The position numbers were made by a program, and so were the translations under genes. The notes beneath the pieces are model-generated. The model did no database searches. It was not told the origin of the DNA and saw only the letters and a program-made list of their open reading frames with translations. A stretch of 17,110 nucleotides of DNA from Pseudomonadota bacterium (GTDB taxonomy: Bacteria; Pseudomonadota; Gammaproteobacteria; Burkholderiales; Burkholderiaceae). Positions 1 through 8,172 of this stretch are shown piece by piece. Each line of letters begins with the position of its first letter. The first letter of the stretch is position 1. The stretch spans positions 1 to 17,110 of the forward strand of contig JAEZQX010000293.1 in the NCBI GenBank assembly GCA_023441105.1. Direction: 5' to 3'.

Positions 1-59
1 CCACTTAGCGGCGCGCCTTCCCGCGTCCGGCACCCGCCGGACAGCAAGCAGGAAGAAGC

Positions 60-614
60 ATGGCCTCCACGGCCCCGAGTGCACCGAGTCCTGGACCCGC
101 GACGGCAGGCGGGACGGCGAAGCTGCAGACCAACATCGCCGCCTTGCGCGAAGACCGAGAGCTGGCGGACCGCAGCCGCACCATCGGAGAACGCCTCGCC
201 GACGCCGTCACCGCCTTCGCCGGCAGCATGTATTCGGTCGCCTTCCACCTGCTGCTCTACGGCGGCTGGCTGATCTACAACGCCGGCTTCCTGCCGGTCG
301 AGCCGTTCGACCCATTCCCGTTCGTGATGCTGGCGATGATGGCGTCGGTGGAAGCGATCTTCCTGACCACCTTCGTGCTCATCAGCCAGAACCGCAACGC
401 CGCGATCGCCGAACGGCGCGAAGACCTCGGCCTGCAGGTGAGCCTGCTGACCGAGCACGAGATCACCCGGCTCGCGCAACTCGTCGACCTGATGGCGAGC
501 CGGCTCGGCGTGGAAGACCGGGAGAAGCCGGAACTGACCGACATCAAGCAGGAGGTGGCGCCGGTAGCGGTGCTGCGCTCCATCGACGAGGCCGACAGCA
601 ATCGAGCCGACTAG
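60..614 (+). CDS. DUF1003 family membrane protein
   Basis: Predicted 184-residue inner-membrane protein of the DUF1003 family, whose biochemical role is not established. A hydrophilic, Ala/Pro-rich N-terminus (about residues 1-20) is followed by an amphipathic stretch, two transmembrane segments (about 56-76 and 87-109) joined by a short Pro/Phe-rich loop, and a charged cytoplasmic tail. The second segment ends in the family-typical SQNR..A..RRE..DL pattern (about 109-123), followed by a helix rich in Leu and Glu. The ATG at 60 is preceded by AGGAAGA at 50-56, a good ribosome-binding site. The next gene starts 151 bases downstream and has its own candidate promoter, so this is probably not an operon partner. 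Family assignment rests on recognised sequence pattern; function is unknown. Confidence 0.85.
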   Translation: MASTAPSAPSPGPATAGGTAKLQTNIAALREDRELADRSRTIGERLADAVTAFAGSMYSVAFHLLLYGGWLIYNAGFLPVEPFDPFPFVMLAMMASVEAIFLTTFVLISQNRNAAIAERREDLGLQVSLLTEHEITRLAQLVDLMASRLGVEDREKPELTDIKQEVAPVAVLRSIDEADSNRAD

Positions 615-661
615 GCGGCATGACCGCGGCCGACGGCACGTGGGCGATGAACGTAGCCCGG

Positions 662-678
662 CAGGCACGCGCAATGCC
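662..678 (+). promoter_or_regulatory. Candidate sigma-54 (-24/-12) promoter for the UXS gene
   Basis: The sequence CAGGCACGCGCAATGCC fits the RpoN pattern TGGCACG-N4-TTGC at most positions. GG lies at 664-665 and GC at 676-677, the required 12-base offset. The deviations are A for T before GG and A for the first T of TTGC. Transcription would begin near 688, leaving a leader of about 77 bases before the GTG at 766. Its similarity to sites at 12543-12559 and 13276-13292 adds weight. No enhancer (activator) site was identified. Confidence 0.4.
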
Positions 679-765
679 GCCGGAGGGTCAGCCTCTGCGG
701 CTCCCCGTTCCCTTCTTCTCCGGACCCCCGGACCCGGTAGTTCCTTCCCGTACCAGGAGTGCCTC

Positions 766-1935
766 GTGCGCAACTATGAGCAGCGAAAACGCGTTCTCGT
801 CACCGGCGGTGCCGGCTTCCTCGGTTCGCATCTCTGCGACCGCCTGCTGGCCGCGGGCCACGAAGTGCTCTGCGTGGACAACCTGTTCACCGGCAGCAAG
901 CGCAACGTCGAGCATCTGCACGCCCATCCGCGATTCGAGTTCATCCGCCACGACGTGACCTTCCCGCTCTACGTCGAAGTCGACCAGATCTTCAACCTGG
1001 CCTGCCCGGCCTCGCCGATCCACTACCACCAGGACCCGGTCCAGACGACCAAGACGTCGGTGCATGGCGCCATCAACGTCCTCGGGCTGGCCAAGCGGCT
1101 GCAGTGCCGCATCCTGCAGGCCTCGACCAGCGAGGTCTACGGCGATCCGGCGGTGCATCCGCAGACCGAAACCTATTGGGGTCATGTCAATCCGGTCGGC
1201 CCACGCTCCTGCTACGACGAAGGCAAGCGCTGCGCCGAAACGCTGTTCTTCGACTATCACCGCCTGCACAAGCTCGACATCAAGGTGGCGCGGATCTTCA
1301 ATACCTACGGCCCGCGGATGCACCGCAACGACGGGCGGGTGGTGTCGAACTTCATCGTGCAGGCGCTGACCGGCGAACCGATCACCATCTATGGCGAAGG
1401 CCAGCAGACGCGCGCCTTCTGCTACGTCGACGACCTCATCGAGGCGTTGCTGCGGCTGATGGCATCGCCCAGCGGCGTTCTCGGCCCGATCAACCTCGGC
1501 AATCCCGCAGAATTCACCATCGCCGAGCTGGCCGGCAGGATCATCGACCTCACCGGCTCGCGATCGAAGATCGTCCACAAGCCGTTGCCCGTGGACGATC
1601 CGATGCAGCGGCGGCCCGACATCGGCCAGGCCGAGGCGCTGCTCGGATGGCGACCGCGCACCGACCTGGAGACCGGCCTGCGCAAGACCATCGAGTATTT
1701 CGACACGCTGCTGGCCAGCGAGGTTTCCGCCGCCACGCCGGAGAACCTGACGCTTCAGGCGATCCTTGCTGTCGACGACGACGCGGTGACGGCCTCGCCG
1801 ATGATTGCAGGGCGCGCGCGGTCTGCGTCGGCGTCGATCCGCGAGTCCGTCAGCGCCGCCGCCGGTACCGCCGGTACGGTCGCCGTCGCCCCGCCCCGGG
1901 GCAGGCGCTCGCGCTCGAGCTCGCGCAAGACATAG
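766..1935 (+). CDS. UDP-glucuronate decarboxylase (UXS-type extended SDR) with C-terminal extension
   Basis: Cytosolic NAD-dependent enzyme predicted to convert UDP-glucuronate to UDP-xylose. The frame is open further upstream, but GTG at 766 is the likely start: AGGAG at 756-760 lies just upstream and the product then begins, as family members do, a few residues before the Rossmann strand. Visible motifs are GGAGFLG (14-20), the active-site TSE (121-123), Tyr150-x3-Lys154, NTYGPRM (179-185), [11 protein letters not shown] (213-223) and DDPMQRRPD (277-285), all characteristic of UXS rather than of GalE. Family members usually end near residue 310-320. Here the frame continues about 70 more residues of Ala/Ser/Arg-rich, low-complexity sequence that overlaps the end of the convergent hydrolase gene. 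UDP-xylose fits the xylosidase-like hydrolase opposite and the glycosyltransferases beyond. Confidence 0.88.
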   Translation: MRNYEQRKRVLVTGGAGFLGSHLCDRLLAAGHEVLCVDNLFTGSKRNVEHLHAHPRFEFIRHDVTFPLYVEVDQIFNLACPASPIHYHQDPVQTTKTSVHGAINVLGLAKRLQCRILQASTSEVYGDPAVHPQTETYWGHVNPVGPRSCYDEGKRCAETLFFDYHRLHKLDIKVARIFNTYGPRMHRNDGRVVSNFIVQALTGEPITIYGEGQQTRAFCYVDDLIEALLRLMASPSGVLGPINLGNPAEFTIAELAGRIIDLTGSRSKIVHKPLPVDDPMQRRPDIGQAEALLGWRPRTDLETGLRKTIEYFDTLLASEVSAATPENLTLQAILAVDDDAVTASPMIAGRARSASASIRESVSAAAGTAGTVAVAPPRGRRSRSSSRKT

Positions 1936-2804
1936 CGGCGGGTGACCTCCTCGCAGAACCACGCGAACTCGCCGAAGTCACGCGGCGGGCTGGTGATGGA
2001 GGGGCGTACGCCGCGCGACGGCGGCGTGAAGCACAGGATGATCGTGAGGTCGAACTCGTCGAGCATCGCCATCAGCCGGTCGAACCACGCCAGCTTGTCC
2101 GGCCGGTGCCAGTCCGCCCAGCTGATGCAGGTGCGCAGCCGGCGCACGCCCAGGCGACGCAACCAGGCAACCGCATCCTCAAGACGCGGATCGTGCCAGT
2201 GGAACCACTGGCAGATGCCCAGCGTCGCATCGAAGGCGAAGGCCGCCGGCTTGGGGTTGCCGCACGAGCGCAGCAAACCCATCCGGTAGTGCCTGAGGTA
2301 GTTGCTGCCGCTGCGCGGCTCGTAGGGGGATATCTCCGCCGGCCAGGCTTCCGGCAGGTCCAGCAGGCTGTACCAGAACGTGCGCTCCACGCGCCGATGC
2401 AGCAGCTGCGCCGTGCGACGGATCGCCCACGCCTGCCGCTCGTCGGCATCGAGATCCGATGAGCCGACCTCGGTGACCCAGACCGGAAGCTGCGTCACCG
2501 CTTCGACCAAGGCGATCCGGTCGGGCCATTCGTCGATCGGCCAGCGATCCCAATCCAGCGGAAAGCCATGGACACCGATCGCGTCCATCTCGTCGAGCAC
2601 GCCCTGCTCTCCCATCAGCCGCACGAAATGGGGATCGATGGGACAGATGCCACCCAGGACACGCCGGACCTGCGGAGCGATCTCGCCGACCCGCCGCGCA
2701 GCGGTGGCCACCATCTGCGAGAAGCGGCACCATTGCGGATCGGACTCGTAATCCCAGTGCGAAAGGTTGTTGGGCTCGTTCCAGAATTCCAGCGCTTCGA
2801 TCAT
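1755..2804 (-). CDS. Clan GH-A glycoside hydrolase (beta-xylosidase-like) with permuted barrel order
   Basis: Predicted 349-residue retaining glycosidase. The ATG at 2804 overlaps the methyltransferase stop as ATGA and has AGGTG upstream; longer in-frame starts only read through the methyltransferase gene. The acid/base motif WNEPN is at residues 8-12 (Glu10), HGF at 79-81, the nucleophile motif TEVG at 111-114 (Glu112) and a WYSL strand at 144-147. A second block follows, with [11 protein letters not shown] (195-205), [14 protein letters not shown] (218-231), LCFTPPS (257-263) and FCEEVTRRY (283-291). That block resembles the first three strand/helix units of an ordinary GH-A barrel, which normally precede WNEPN. 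The order is therefore reversed, as in a circular permutation. No signal peptide is seen, so it would act in the cytosol. The last 55 or so residues are low complexity and overlap the UXS gene. Substrate unproven; a xyloside is a guess from context. Confidence 0.75.
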   Translation of the reverse strand: MIEALEFWNEPNNLSHWDYESDPQWCRFSQMVATAARRVGEIAPQVRRVLGGICPIDPHFVRLMGEQGVLDEMDAIGVHGFPLDWDRWPIDEWPDRIALVEAVTQLPVWVTEVGSSDLDADERQAWAIRRTAQLLHRRVERTFWYSLLDLPEAWPAEISPYEPRSGSNYLRHYRMGLLRSCGNPKPAAFAFDATLGICQWFHWHDPRLEDAVAWLRRLGVRRLRTCISWADWHRPDKLAWFDRLMAMLDEFDLTIILCFTPPSRGVRPSITSPPRDFGEFAWFCEEVTRRYVLRELERERLPRGGATATVPAVPAAALTDSRIDADADRARPAIIGEAVTASSSTARIA

Positions 2805-3628
2805 CGCGGCGCACCTGTGCCAGAACCCGCGTCGGCCGCCAGTCCCAGTGCCGCCTCGAACTGCGACTGGTACAGCACCCGCTGCTGCGCCAGGCTCGCA
2901 TCCGGCTCGCAGAGATAGATCTCGTGCGCCGGGTGGGCGGTGATCCGCAGGCCGCTCGAACGCAGCATGGCCTCGATGCCGGCGTGATTCGGTGCCCACC
3001 AGTTGGTCGGATCGCCGGCGAATGCGCCCTCGAAGAAGGCCATCTTCGGCCAGCCTTCATCGGCCAGCGGAGCACGCTCGCTGTCGGCGAAACCGGCCGG
3101 CTTGCCGACGTAGACGCTGGCTCCCGGCATGGTGAGGGTCTGGAACACCATCAGCCGCCGGGTGCACCGGGAGAGGATGTCGAGCGCCAGCATGGGATAG
3201 CGCAGGTGGTAGAAGACGCCCATGAACCAGACGAGGTCGAACTGCGCCTGCTCCCGGGCCAACTCGTAGACCTCCATCTGGCGAAACTCGACCCTGTCCT
3301 GGAGGCCGAATTCTCCGGCTGCCCAGCGCGCCTGAGCCAGGTAGCGGGCGTCGACGTCGATCCCCAGCACCGAGGCGCCGCGGCGCGCGAGCTCGAACGA
3401 GTAGAACCCTGCATTGCAGCCGACGTCGAGAACCCGCCAACCGTCGAGCCGCGCCGGCAGCAGCGGCGCGACCTCGCGCCATTTGAAAGTCGGGAAGTCG
3501 CCTGCGATGAAATGATCCGGCGCAGTCTGCTCGCCGTCGGGCAGGTGCAAGTTGTGGAACCAGGGGCCGAGCCGCTCGATGTCACGGCGCCGTCGTGGGT
3601 CTGGCGATCGCGGCACGCTCTCCGTCAT
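2801..3628 (-). CDS. SAM-dependent methyltransferase, CmoB-like (probably TIGR04290 / Rta_06860 type)
   Basis: Predicted 275-residue cytosolic class I methyltransferase. Motif I is VLDVGCNAGFYS (67-78), the acidic ribose-binding residue follows at Asp91 (GIDVD), and the block FDLVWFMGVFYHLRYP (130-145) closely resembles the GVLYHRRSP region of the tRNA-modifying enzyme CmoB. The N-terminal WFHNLHLPDG (23-32) and FPTFKW (45-50) stretches also fit that superfamily. From memory this matches the TIGR04290 family found beside glycosyltransferase genes; I could not check this. The start overlaps the preceding glycosyltransferase stop as ATGA and its own stop overlaps the hydrolase start, so it is embedded in the operon. 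Location among sugar enzymes suggests O-methylation (or a related transfer) on the glycan rather than tRNA modification. Acceptor unknown. Confidence 0.82.
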   Translation of the reverse strand: MTESVPRSPDPRRRRDIERLGPWFHNLHLPDGEQTAPDHFIAGDFPTFKWREVAPLLPARLDGWRVLDVGCNAGFYSFELARRGASVLGIDVDARYLAQARWAAGEFGLQDRVEFRQMEVYELAREQAQFDLVWFMGVFYHLRYPMLALDILSRCTRRLMVFQTLTMPGASVYVGKPAGFADSERAPLADEGWPKMAFFEGAFAGDPTNWWAPNHAGIEAMLRSSGLRITAHPAHEIYLCEPDASLAQQRVLYQSQFEAALGLAADAGSGTGAPR

Positions 3629-4752
3629 GCGGCCCCCGCGGCGGAGCGCTTCCTGCCGGCGCGCTCCCGCCCTTCAAGCAGATGGCTCTCGAGCTGCTCG
3701 GCACGATGTGCCGCAGTATGCTCGGCCAGCACCCGTCGGCGGGCGCGCTCGCCCATGGCACTGCGTTCCCGATCGGGCATCGCCTGCAGGGCCGCCAGCA
3801 CCTGCGCGGGATCGTCCGCCAGGATGATTTCACGTCCGGGCTCGAACAAGGTCTCGATGCCTTGCCAGCGGTCGCTGATGATCGGTGTCGCGCAGGCTGC
3901 GGCCTCGAACAGCCGCACGCTCGGCGACCAGCCGGCGGCGATCATGTCGGCGCGGGTGATGTTGAGCGTGAAGCGCTGGCGGTTGTAGAAGGCACGGTGA
4001 TCCCGTGGCGCAAGGTGTTCGATGCGTGCCACGTTGGCAGGCCAGCGGACGTGCGGCGGATACTGGGGACCGGCGACGACGAAGCGTCCCGTCGGCCAGG
4101 CGGCGGCCGGCTTCACCAGCAGGCGTTCCAGCGGAGGCTGGCGGTCGTCGCTGTAGGTTCCCATGTAGCCCAGGTCCCAATCGATCGCCTGCGGCTCGGG
4201 AAAATAGGCCCCGGAATCCACCGAGCAGTAGAGGACGCGCGCCATCGGCGAGCCGTACTGCTGCTCCAGTCGCCGCAGCGTCGGGCCACCGGTGAACGAC
4301 AGGTAAAGATCGTAGTCCGCCACCTGCCGCGCTTCGAGGTACTCCCGGTCGCCCCGCGCCAGCCGCCCCAGCGTGACCGGTGTGTCGATGTCGTAGAAGG
4401 CGACGAGGCCGGTGGCGTTCGCCAGCACCCAGTCCCCCACCGCCACGCCCTCGGGCACGTACGAGCCGACGATGACCGCATCCGCTTGCCGCACCACATC
4501 GGCGAAGCGGTCGTGCAACTCGTCGCGGCTGGCATAGAGATCGACGATCACCCCGTCAGCGGCGCCGGCGTCGCGATTGGCCGCGTACCAGGGCATGTCG
4601 CGCTCGAGGAACCGCACCCGGTGTCCGCGCGCCGCCATCTCGCGCAGCAGGCAGCGATAGGTGGTGGCGTGGCCGTTGCCCCACGAGGAGGTGATCGACA
4701 GTCCGAGCACCACCACCTGCAATGACGACGAAGTACCTGGATTCGTCGCCAT
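3625..4752 (-). CDS. CgeB-like glycosyltransferase (third of three paralogues)
   Basis: Predicted soluble GT-B glycosyltransferase of about 375 residues. It opens with a Rossmann-type strand and the signature SITSSWGNGHATTYR followed by a RGH.V.F.E.D pattern. Near the C-terminus is the nucleotide-sugar-binding region SPSVRLFEAAAC..P.ISD.W.GIE..FEPG, typical of the CgeB/PF13524 group. There is no transmembrane segment. The start is ambiguous: ATG at 4752 overlaps the upstream stop by one base, while GTG at 4755 overlaps it by four and sits about 7 bases from a GAGG. Both give the same protein within one residue. It is one of three consecutive paralogues that differ mainly in the middle, where acceptor and donor choice is usually set. 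Donor and acceptor cannot be read from the sequence. Confidence 0.82.
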   Translation of the reverse strand: MATNPGTSSSLQVVVLGLSITSSWGNGHATTYRCLLREMAARGHRVRFLERDMPWYAANRDAGAADGVIVDLYASRDELHDRFADVVRQADAVIVGSYVPEGVAVGDWVLANATGLVAFYDIDTPVTLGRLARGDREYLEARQVADYDLYLSFTGGPTLRRLEQQYGSPMARVLYCSVDSGAYFPEPQAIDWDLGYMGTYSDDRQPPLERLLVKPAAAWPTGRFVVAGPQYPPHVRWPANVARIEHLAPRDHRAFYNRQRFTLNITRADMIAAGWSPSVRLFEAAACATPIISDRWQGIETLFEPGREIILADDPAQVLAALQAMPDRERSAMGERARRRVLAEHTAAHRAEQLESHLLEGRERAGRKRSAAGAA

Positions 4753-5855
4753 CACCGGCTGGCCTCGAGGGCCGATTCACGTCCCTCGAGCAGGCGCTCG
4801 AACTGCAACGCCCGATGAGCGTAGGTGTGCTCGCGAAGCACCCGCCGGCGTGCCGCCTCGCCGATGCGGCGTGCCCTCTCGGGATCGAGGTTGTCCACGT
4901 GGGCGGCGACCTCCCCTGCGTCGGCGGCGACCAGCACCTCGGTGCCGGGCTCCAGGAACTGGTCGATGCCCTCCCAGGCGTCGGTGACCAGGCAGGCAGC
5001 GGCGCCCGCGGCTTCGAAAACCCGGGTGGCCGGCGAGAAGCCGTTCCTCGCCATGCTTTCGCGGCTGACGTTGAGCACCGCGGTGGCGCTGCAGTTGAAG
5101 GCATTGTGGTCGGCGGTGTACACGTGGCCGCGATCGACGACGTTGGCCGGCAACGACTTGTCGTGCCAGCCGCTGCCGCCGAGCACGCAGCGCCGCTGCG
5201 GCATCAGCGTCGCGGCACGCAGGAAGAACTCCTCCACCCGCGCCTCCCGGTCCGGCAGGCGGTTGCCGAGGAAGGCGAGGTCGCCGGCATAGCGCGGGTC
5301 GTGCGGCACCGGGAAGTGGGTCTGCGGATCGAGCGCGTTGTAGATCGGCACGCAGGCGCGCGCGCCGAGCGCCCGATAGGCGTCGACCACCGGTGCACCG
5401 CCGCCGTAGGTCAGGATCAGGTCGAAGCGCGGCACCCACAGCCGCGAAGGATCCTCCGGATGGCGCTGGATGCGCTCGAGCGTGGCCGGGGCATCGACGT
5501 CCCAGAAGGCCACCAGAGCGCCGGGCCGCTGCAGGTCGAGCACCGCTTCCTCGAGCAGCGCGTCGTACACGCCGATGCCGCTGGTCTTGACCACCAGGTC
5601 GGCGTGGCGCGCGGAGTCCAGCGCGCGCAAGGCGGCGGCATCGTCGTCGCCGGGATAGACCACCACCTTCGCCCATGGCGGATCCGGCAGGTCGCGGTGC
5701 TGCTGGCGACCGAAGGCGTCCGGCTCGTAGAACGTCACCCGATGGCCGCGCTCGCCGAGGGCCCGGACCATGCCGCGATAGTAGGTGGCGGCGCCGTTCC
5801 AGTAGGCGGAGACGAGGCTGGAGCCGAAGATGGCGATATCGAGAGATTTCTTCAT
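4752..5855 (-). CDS. CgeB-like glycosyltransferase (second of three paralogues)
   Basis: Predicted soluble GT-B glycosyltransferase of about 367 residues. Starting at ATG 5855 the product opens MKKSLDIAIFGSS, then SAYWNGAATYYRGMVRALGERGHRVTFYEPD, the same signature as its two neighbours. The C-terminal donor-binding region reads SPATRVFEAAGAAACLVTDAWEGIDQFLEPG. A GTG at 5867 would add four residues and overlap the preceding stop as GTGA; neither start has a convincing Shine-Dalgarno sequence, so translational coupling is likely. Its stop overlaps the start of the next gene. It carries the fewest acidic residues typical of a metal-dependent GT-A fold, consistent with GT-B. Specificity unknown; the operon supplies candidate donors such as UDP-xylose or deoxyhexose nucleotides. 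Confidence 0.82.
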   Translation of the reverse strand: MKKSLDIAIFGSSLVSAYWNGAATYYRGMVRALGERGHRVTFYEPDAFGRQQHRDLPDPPWAKVVVYPGDDDAAALRALDSARHADLVVKTSGIGVYDALLEEAVLDLQRPGALVAFWDVDAPATLERIQRHPEDPSRLWVPRFDLILTYGGGAPVVDAYRALGARACVPIYNALDPQTHFPVPHDPRYAGDLAFLGNRLPDREARVEEFFLRAATLMPQRRCVLGGSGWHDKSLPANVVDRGHVYTADHNAFNCSATAVLNVSRESMARNGFSPATRVFEAAGAAACLVTDAWEGIDQFLEPGTEVLVAADAGEVAAHVDNLDPERARRIGEAARRRVLREHTYAHRALQFERLLEGRESALEASR

Positions 5856-5863
5856 GGCCGGGC

Positions 5864-7036
5864 TCACGGTTGCGAAGCGAGGACCGGCGTCGCGGGCGCC
5901 GGCCGGCGCGGCCGCTCGGCCGCCAGCTCGTGGCAGATGCCGATCAGCTCGTCGACCCGGTGCCGGCAGGTGTGACGATCGAGAATGGTCTGCCGGCCGC
6001 GCCGGGCCACGGCGGCGGCGAAGGACGGGTCATGCAGCAGGTCGCGCAAGTGCTCACGCATCCGCGCCCCGTTGGCGGCCACCAGGAAATCCTCACCGGG
6101 GGCAAACAGCCGCTCGACGTCGTCCCACGGTGCCGATACCAGCGGAATGCCGCAAGCCAACGCCTCGAAGATCCGGATCGTCGGAATCCCCGGCAGCGCC
6201 GCCACGTATGGGCGGCGGGGCACATGCACGGTGGCCCGATGGCGGGCGAAGACCTCGGGGGCGCGGTAATTCGGCAGCCAGCCGCCGTAGACGATGCCGG
6301 CGGCCGCGAGCCTCGCCGTCGCCAGCGGCGGATAGCGCACGCCGTGCACCAGCGCGTCGAGCCGCAGGTGGCGCACCGGATCGAGGAGGAACTCCTGCAG
6401 CTCCTGCGCGCGCTCGTCGTCGCCCCAGTTGCCGATCCAGACCAGGTCGCCGCTGTAGGCGCCGGCGCCGACAGGATGGCGGTCGTCGTCGTCGCCGCGC
6501 AGCGGGCGGAAGACGCGGGTGTCGGCAGCCTCGTGCCAGGTCCAGGCGCGACGACTCCAGCCCTTCTCCAGGTAGATCCGGCGGATGATTTCGCCGAACG
6601 CCAGCACGCCGTCGTAGTCCCGCAGGTCGTAGGCAGCCATGGCGGCGGGCTCGGTGGCGCAGCGGTGATGGGTATCGTGGAACAGCAGGATGAAATCGCC
6701 GCCTTCGCGCCTGGCGCGGCCGATGCGGCTGACCAGGTCGTGCCGGTTCCACTCGTGCACGATCACCAGGTCCGCGCCTTCGAGCAGCGGCGCCGGGTCG
6801 GCGCTGGCGTCGTCGTAGCGCCGGACCTTCAGCATCGGATAGGCGCGGTGGAATTCCGCGATCGGCGCCTGCCCGTGCTCCTGCACGAGATGGGTCCGGC
6901 TCCAGGAGTCGTGCGGCTCGTAGACCTCGACATCATGCCCGCGGGCGATCAGCTCGCTGGCGACGCCGCGCAGGAAATGCGCATTGCCGTGGTTCCAGTC
7001 GGAAACCAGGGAGTGGTAGAACATCACGACGCGCAT
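5864..7036 (-). CDS. CgeB-like glycosyltransferase (first of three paralogues)
   Basis: Predicted 390-residue soluble GT-B glycosyltransferase. The frame is open far upstream inside the GT4 gene, but ATG at 7036 is the likely start: GAGGAG lies six bases before it and the product begins MRVVMFYHSLVSDWNHGNAHFLRG, aligning with the N-termini of the next two genes. A RGHDVEVYEPHDSW stretch follows. The C-terminal donor site reads IPTIRIFEALACGIPLVSAPWDDVERLFAPG, and a QTILDRHTCRHR segment ends the fold. It overlaps the preceding GT4 gene by 13 bases. A run of consecutive Asp residues in the middle (RGDDDDRH) is not seen in the two paralogues. Function in glycan assembly is inferred from family and neighbours. 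Confidence 0.83.
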   Translation of the reverse strand: MRVVMFYHSLVSDWNHGNAHFLRGVASELIARGHDVEVYEPHDSWSRTHLVQEHGQAPIAEFHRAYPMLKVRRYDDASADPAPLLEGADLVIVHEWNRHDLVSRIGRARREGGDFILLFHDTHHRCATEPAAMAAYDLRDYDGVLAFGEIIRRIYLEKGWSRRAWTWHEAADTRVFRPLRGDDDDRHPVGAGAYSGDLVWIGNWGDDERAQELQEFLLDPVRHLRLDALVHGVRYPPLATARLAAAGIVYGGWLPNYRAPEVFARHRATVHVPRRPYVAALPGIPTIRIFEALACGIPLVSAPWDDVERLFAPGEDFLVAANGARMREHLRDLLHDPSFAAAVARRGRQTILDRHTCRHRVDELIGICHELAAERPRRPAPATPVLASQP

Positions 7037-8172
7037 CGCATCTCCTCGAGTTTCGTGGCGGCAAGCAGGCGATACGCGGCGACGTAGCCGTCCGCCATGG
7101 CGTCGCCGCCGTGCCGCAATGCCACGGTGCGCGCCCGCCGCGCCATCTCCTCGCGCCGGCCGGCGTCGCCGATCAGTTCCAGCAGCGCGTCGCACAACGC
7201 GCGATCGTCGTCGGGCGGCGCATAGACGGCGGCTTCGCCCCAGGTCTCGCGCAGGCTCGGCAGGTCGCCGAGCACCAGCGCGCAGCCGGCCAGCGCGGCT
7301 TCCAGCGGCGCGAGGCCGAATGGCTCGTAACGCGCCGGATGAACATAGATCGCCGCGGTGGCGAATCGCTCGGCCAGGCGCCCGGGCGGAAGCTCGCCGA
7401 GCAGTTGCAGCGCCTGCTGCCCCTGCTGCTCGCCGGCTCCCGGCTCGCGGACCGCTTCGGCGGCGGCTTCGTCCGGATGCCGCGTCGCCCCGGCGACGAC
7501 GACAGGCCACGGGAGGTCGGCAGCGATCCGCTCGAGCGAGCGCAGGTTCTTCGCCTCGTCCCACAGCCGGCCGGCGCTGATGATCAGCGCCGTCTTGCGG
7601 CCTGGCGGAAAGGACTCCCGATCGCGCCCGTTGGGCAGCACCAGGCCAGACCCGTCATGCCCGTGATTGCGCACCAGCGACATCAGCATGGCGCGCGTCG
7701 GCGCGGCCACCCGGGTGGCACCGGCCAGCCCGCCGCGAACCACCTCGCGATAGCGACGCCACCGTGGCTCGGGAGGGTCCGTGCCATGCACCGCCTGCCA
7801 CCAGGACACGACGCAGGAATGCGCCACCAGCAGCGTCGGCGCGGCGAACGGCAAGGCGCCGAAGGCGAACTGGTTGAGATGCACGACGTCCGGCGCGAAT
7901 TGCCGCTCGAGCGACAGCAACCACTCCCCCGCCCGCGCCACCTCGTCCCAGGGATCGTCCATCCACTCGAGCCGAAAGCTGCTTTCATGCAGCCTCACAC
8001 CCTGCAGAGCCGCCGCATCCCGGCGCTGGTGCGGGCGCAGCGGCGAACCCATGGTGGCGAGCTCGATGCTCAGGCCATGATCGTCGACGAGCCGCCGGCA
8101 CAACTGCAGCGCGTAGTGCCACACGCCGCCGACCGTATCGGCGGTCAACAGCAGGCGCAGGCTATCCGTCAT
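7024..8172 (-). CDS. Glycosyltransferase family 4 (GT-B, retaining)
   Basis: Predicted 382-residue cytosolic glycosyltransferase. ATG at 8172 follows GAGG by six bases and overlaps the end of the oxidoreductase gene by 11 bases; the longer open frame upstream is antisense-like read-through of that gene. The N-terminal strand leads into TADTVGGVWHYALQL, the glycine-rich acceptor-side loop of GT4 enzymes. Further on are the VVHLNQFAFG strand, the hinge motif NGRDRESF, ISAGRLWDEAKNL at the start of the donor domain, and EPFGLAPLEAALAG, the E-x7-E motif that binds the donor. These place it in GT4, distinct from the three CgeB-like enzymes that follow. It may start or branch the glycan. Donor and acceptor are unknown. 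Confidence 0.88.
   Translation of the reverse strand: MTDSLRLLLTADTVGGVWHYALQLCRRLVDDHGLSIELATMGSPLRPHQRRDAAALQGVRLHESSFRLEWMDDPWDEVARAGEWLLSLERQFAPDVVHLNQFAFGALPFAAPTLLVAHSCVVSWWQAVHGTDPPEPRWRRYREVVRGGLAGATRVAAPTRAMLMSLVRNHGHDGSGLVLPNGRDRESFPPGRKTALIISAGRLWDEAKNLRSLERIAADLPWPVVVAGATRHPDEAAAEAVREPGAGEQQGQQALQLLGELPPGRLAERFATAAIYVHPARYEPFGLAPLEAALAGCALVLGDLPSLRETWGEAAVYAPPDDDRALCDALLELIGDAGRREEMARRARTVALRHGGDAMADGYVAAYRLLAATKLEEMRCAS

Noticed and set aside
1..59. Possible gene end or promoter at the left edge
   Set aside because: Only 59 bases are visible; apart from the ribosome-binding site for the DUF1003 gene nothing can be supported.
1862..1880. GTACCG/CGGTAC inverted repeat between the convergent genes as a terminator
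   Set aside because: The repeat leaves almost no loop, has no T-run and lies inside both reading frames.
688..1962. Long minus-strand open frame (424 codons) antisense to the UXS gene
   Set aside because: It mirrors a well-conserved UXS frame, has no recognisable domain and is rich in Arg/Gly/Val, as expected of a GC-rich antisense shadow.
2805..2999. N-terminal extension of the hydrolase to 2999
   Set aside because: It would lie wholly inside the methyltransferase gene; the ATGA overlap and AGGTG site at 2804 give a normal start.
7037..7564. N-terminal extension of the first CgeB-like gene to 7564
   Set aside because: The added sequence is an out-of-frame reading of the GT4 gene and is Arg/Ala-rich; GAGGAG before 7036 sets the start.
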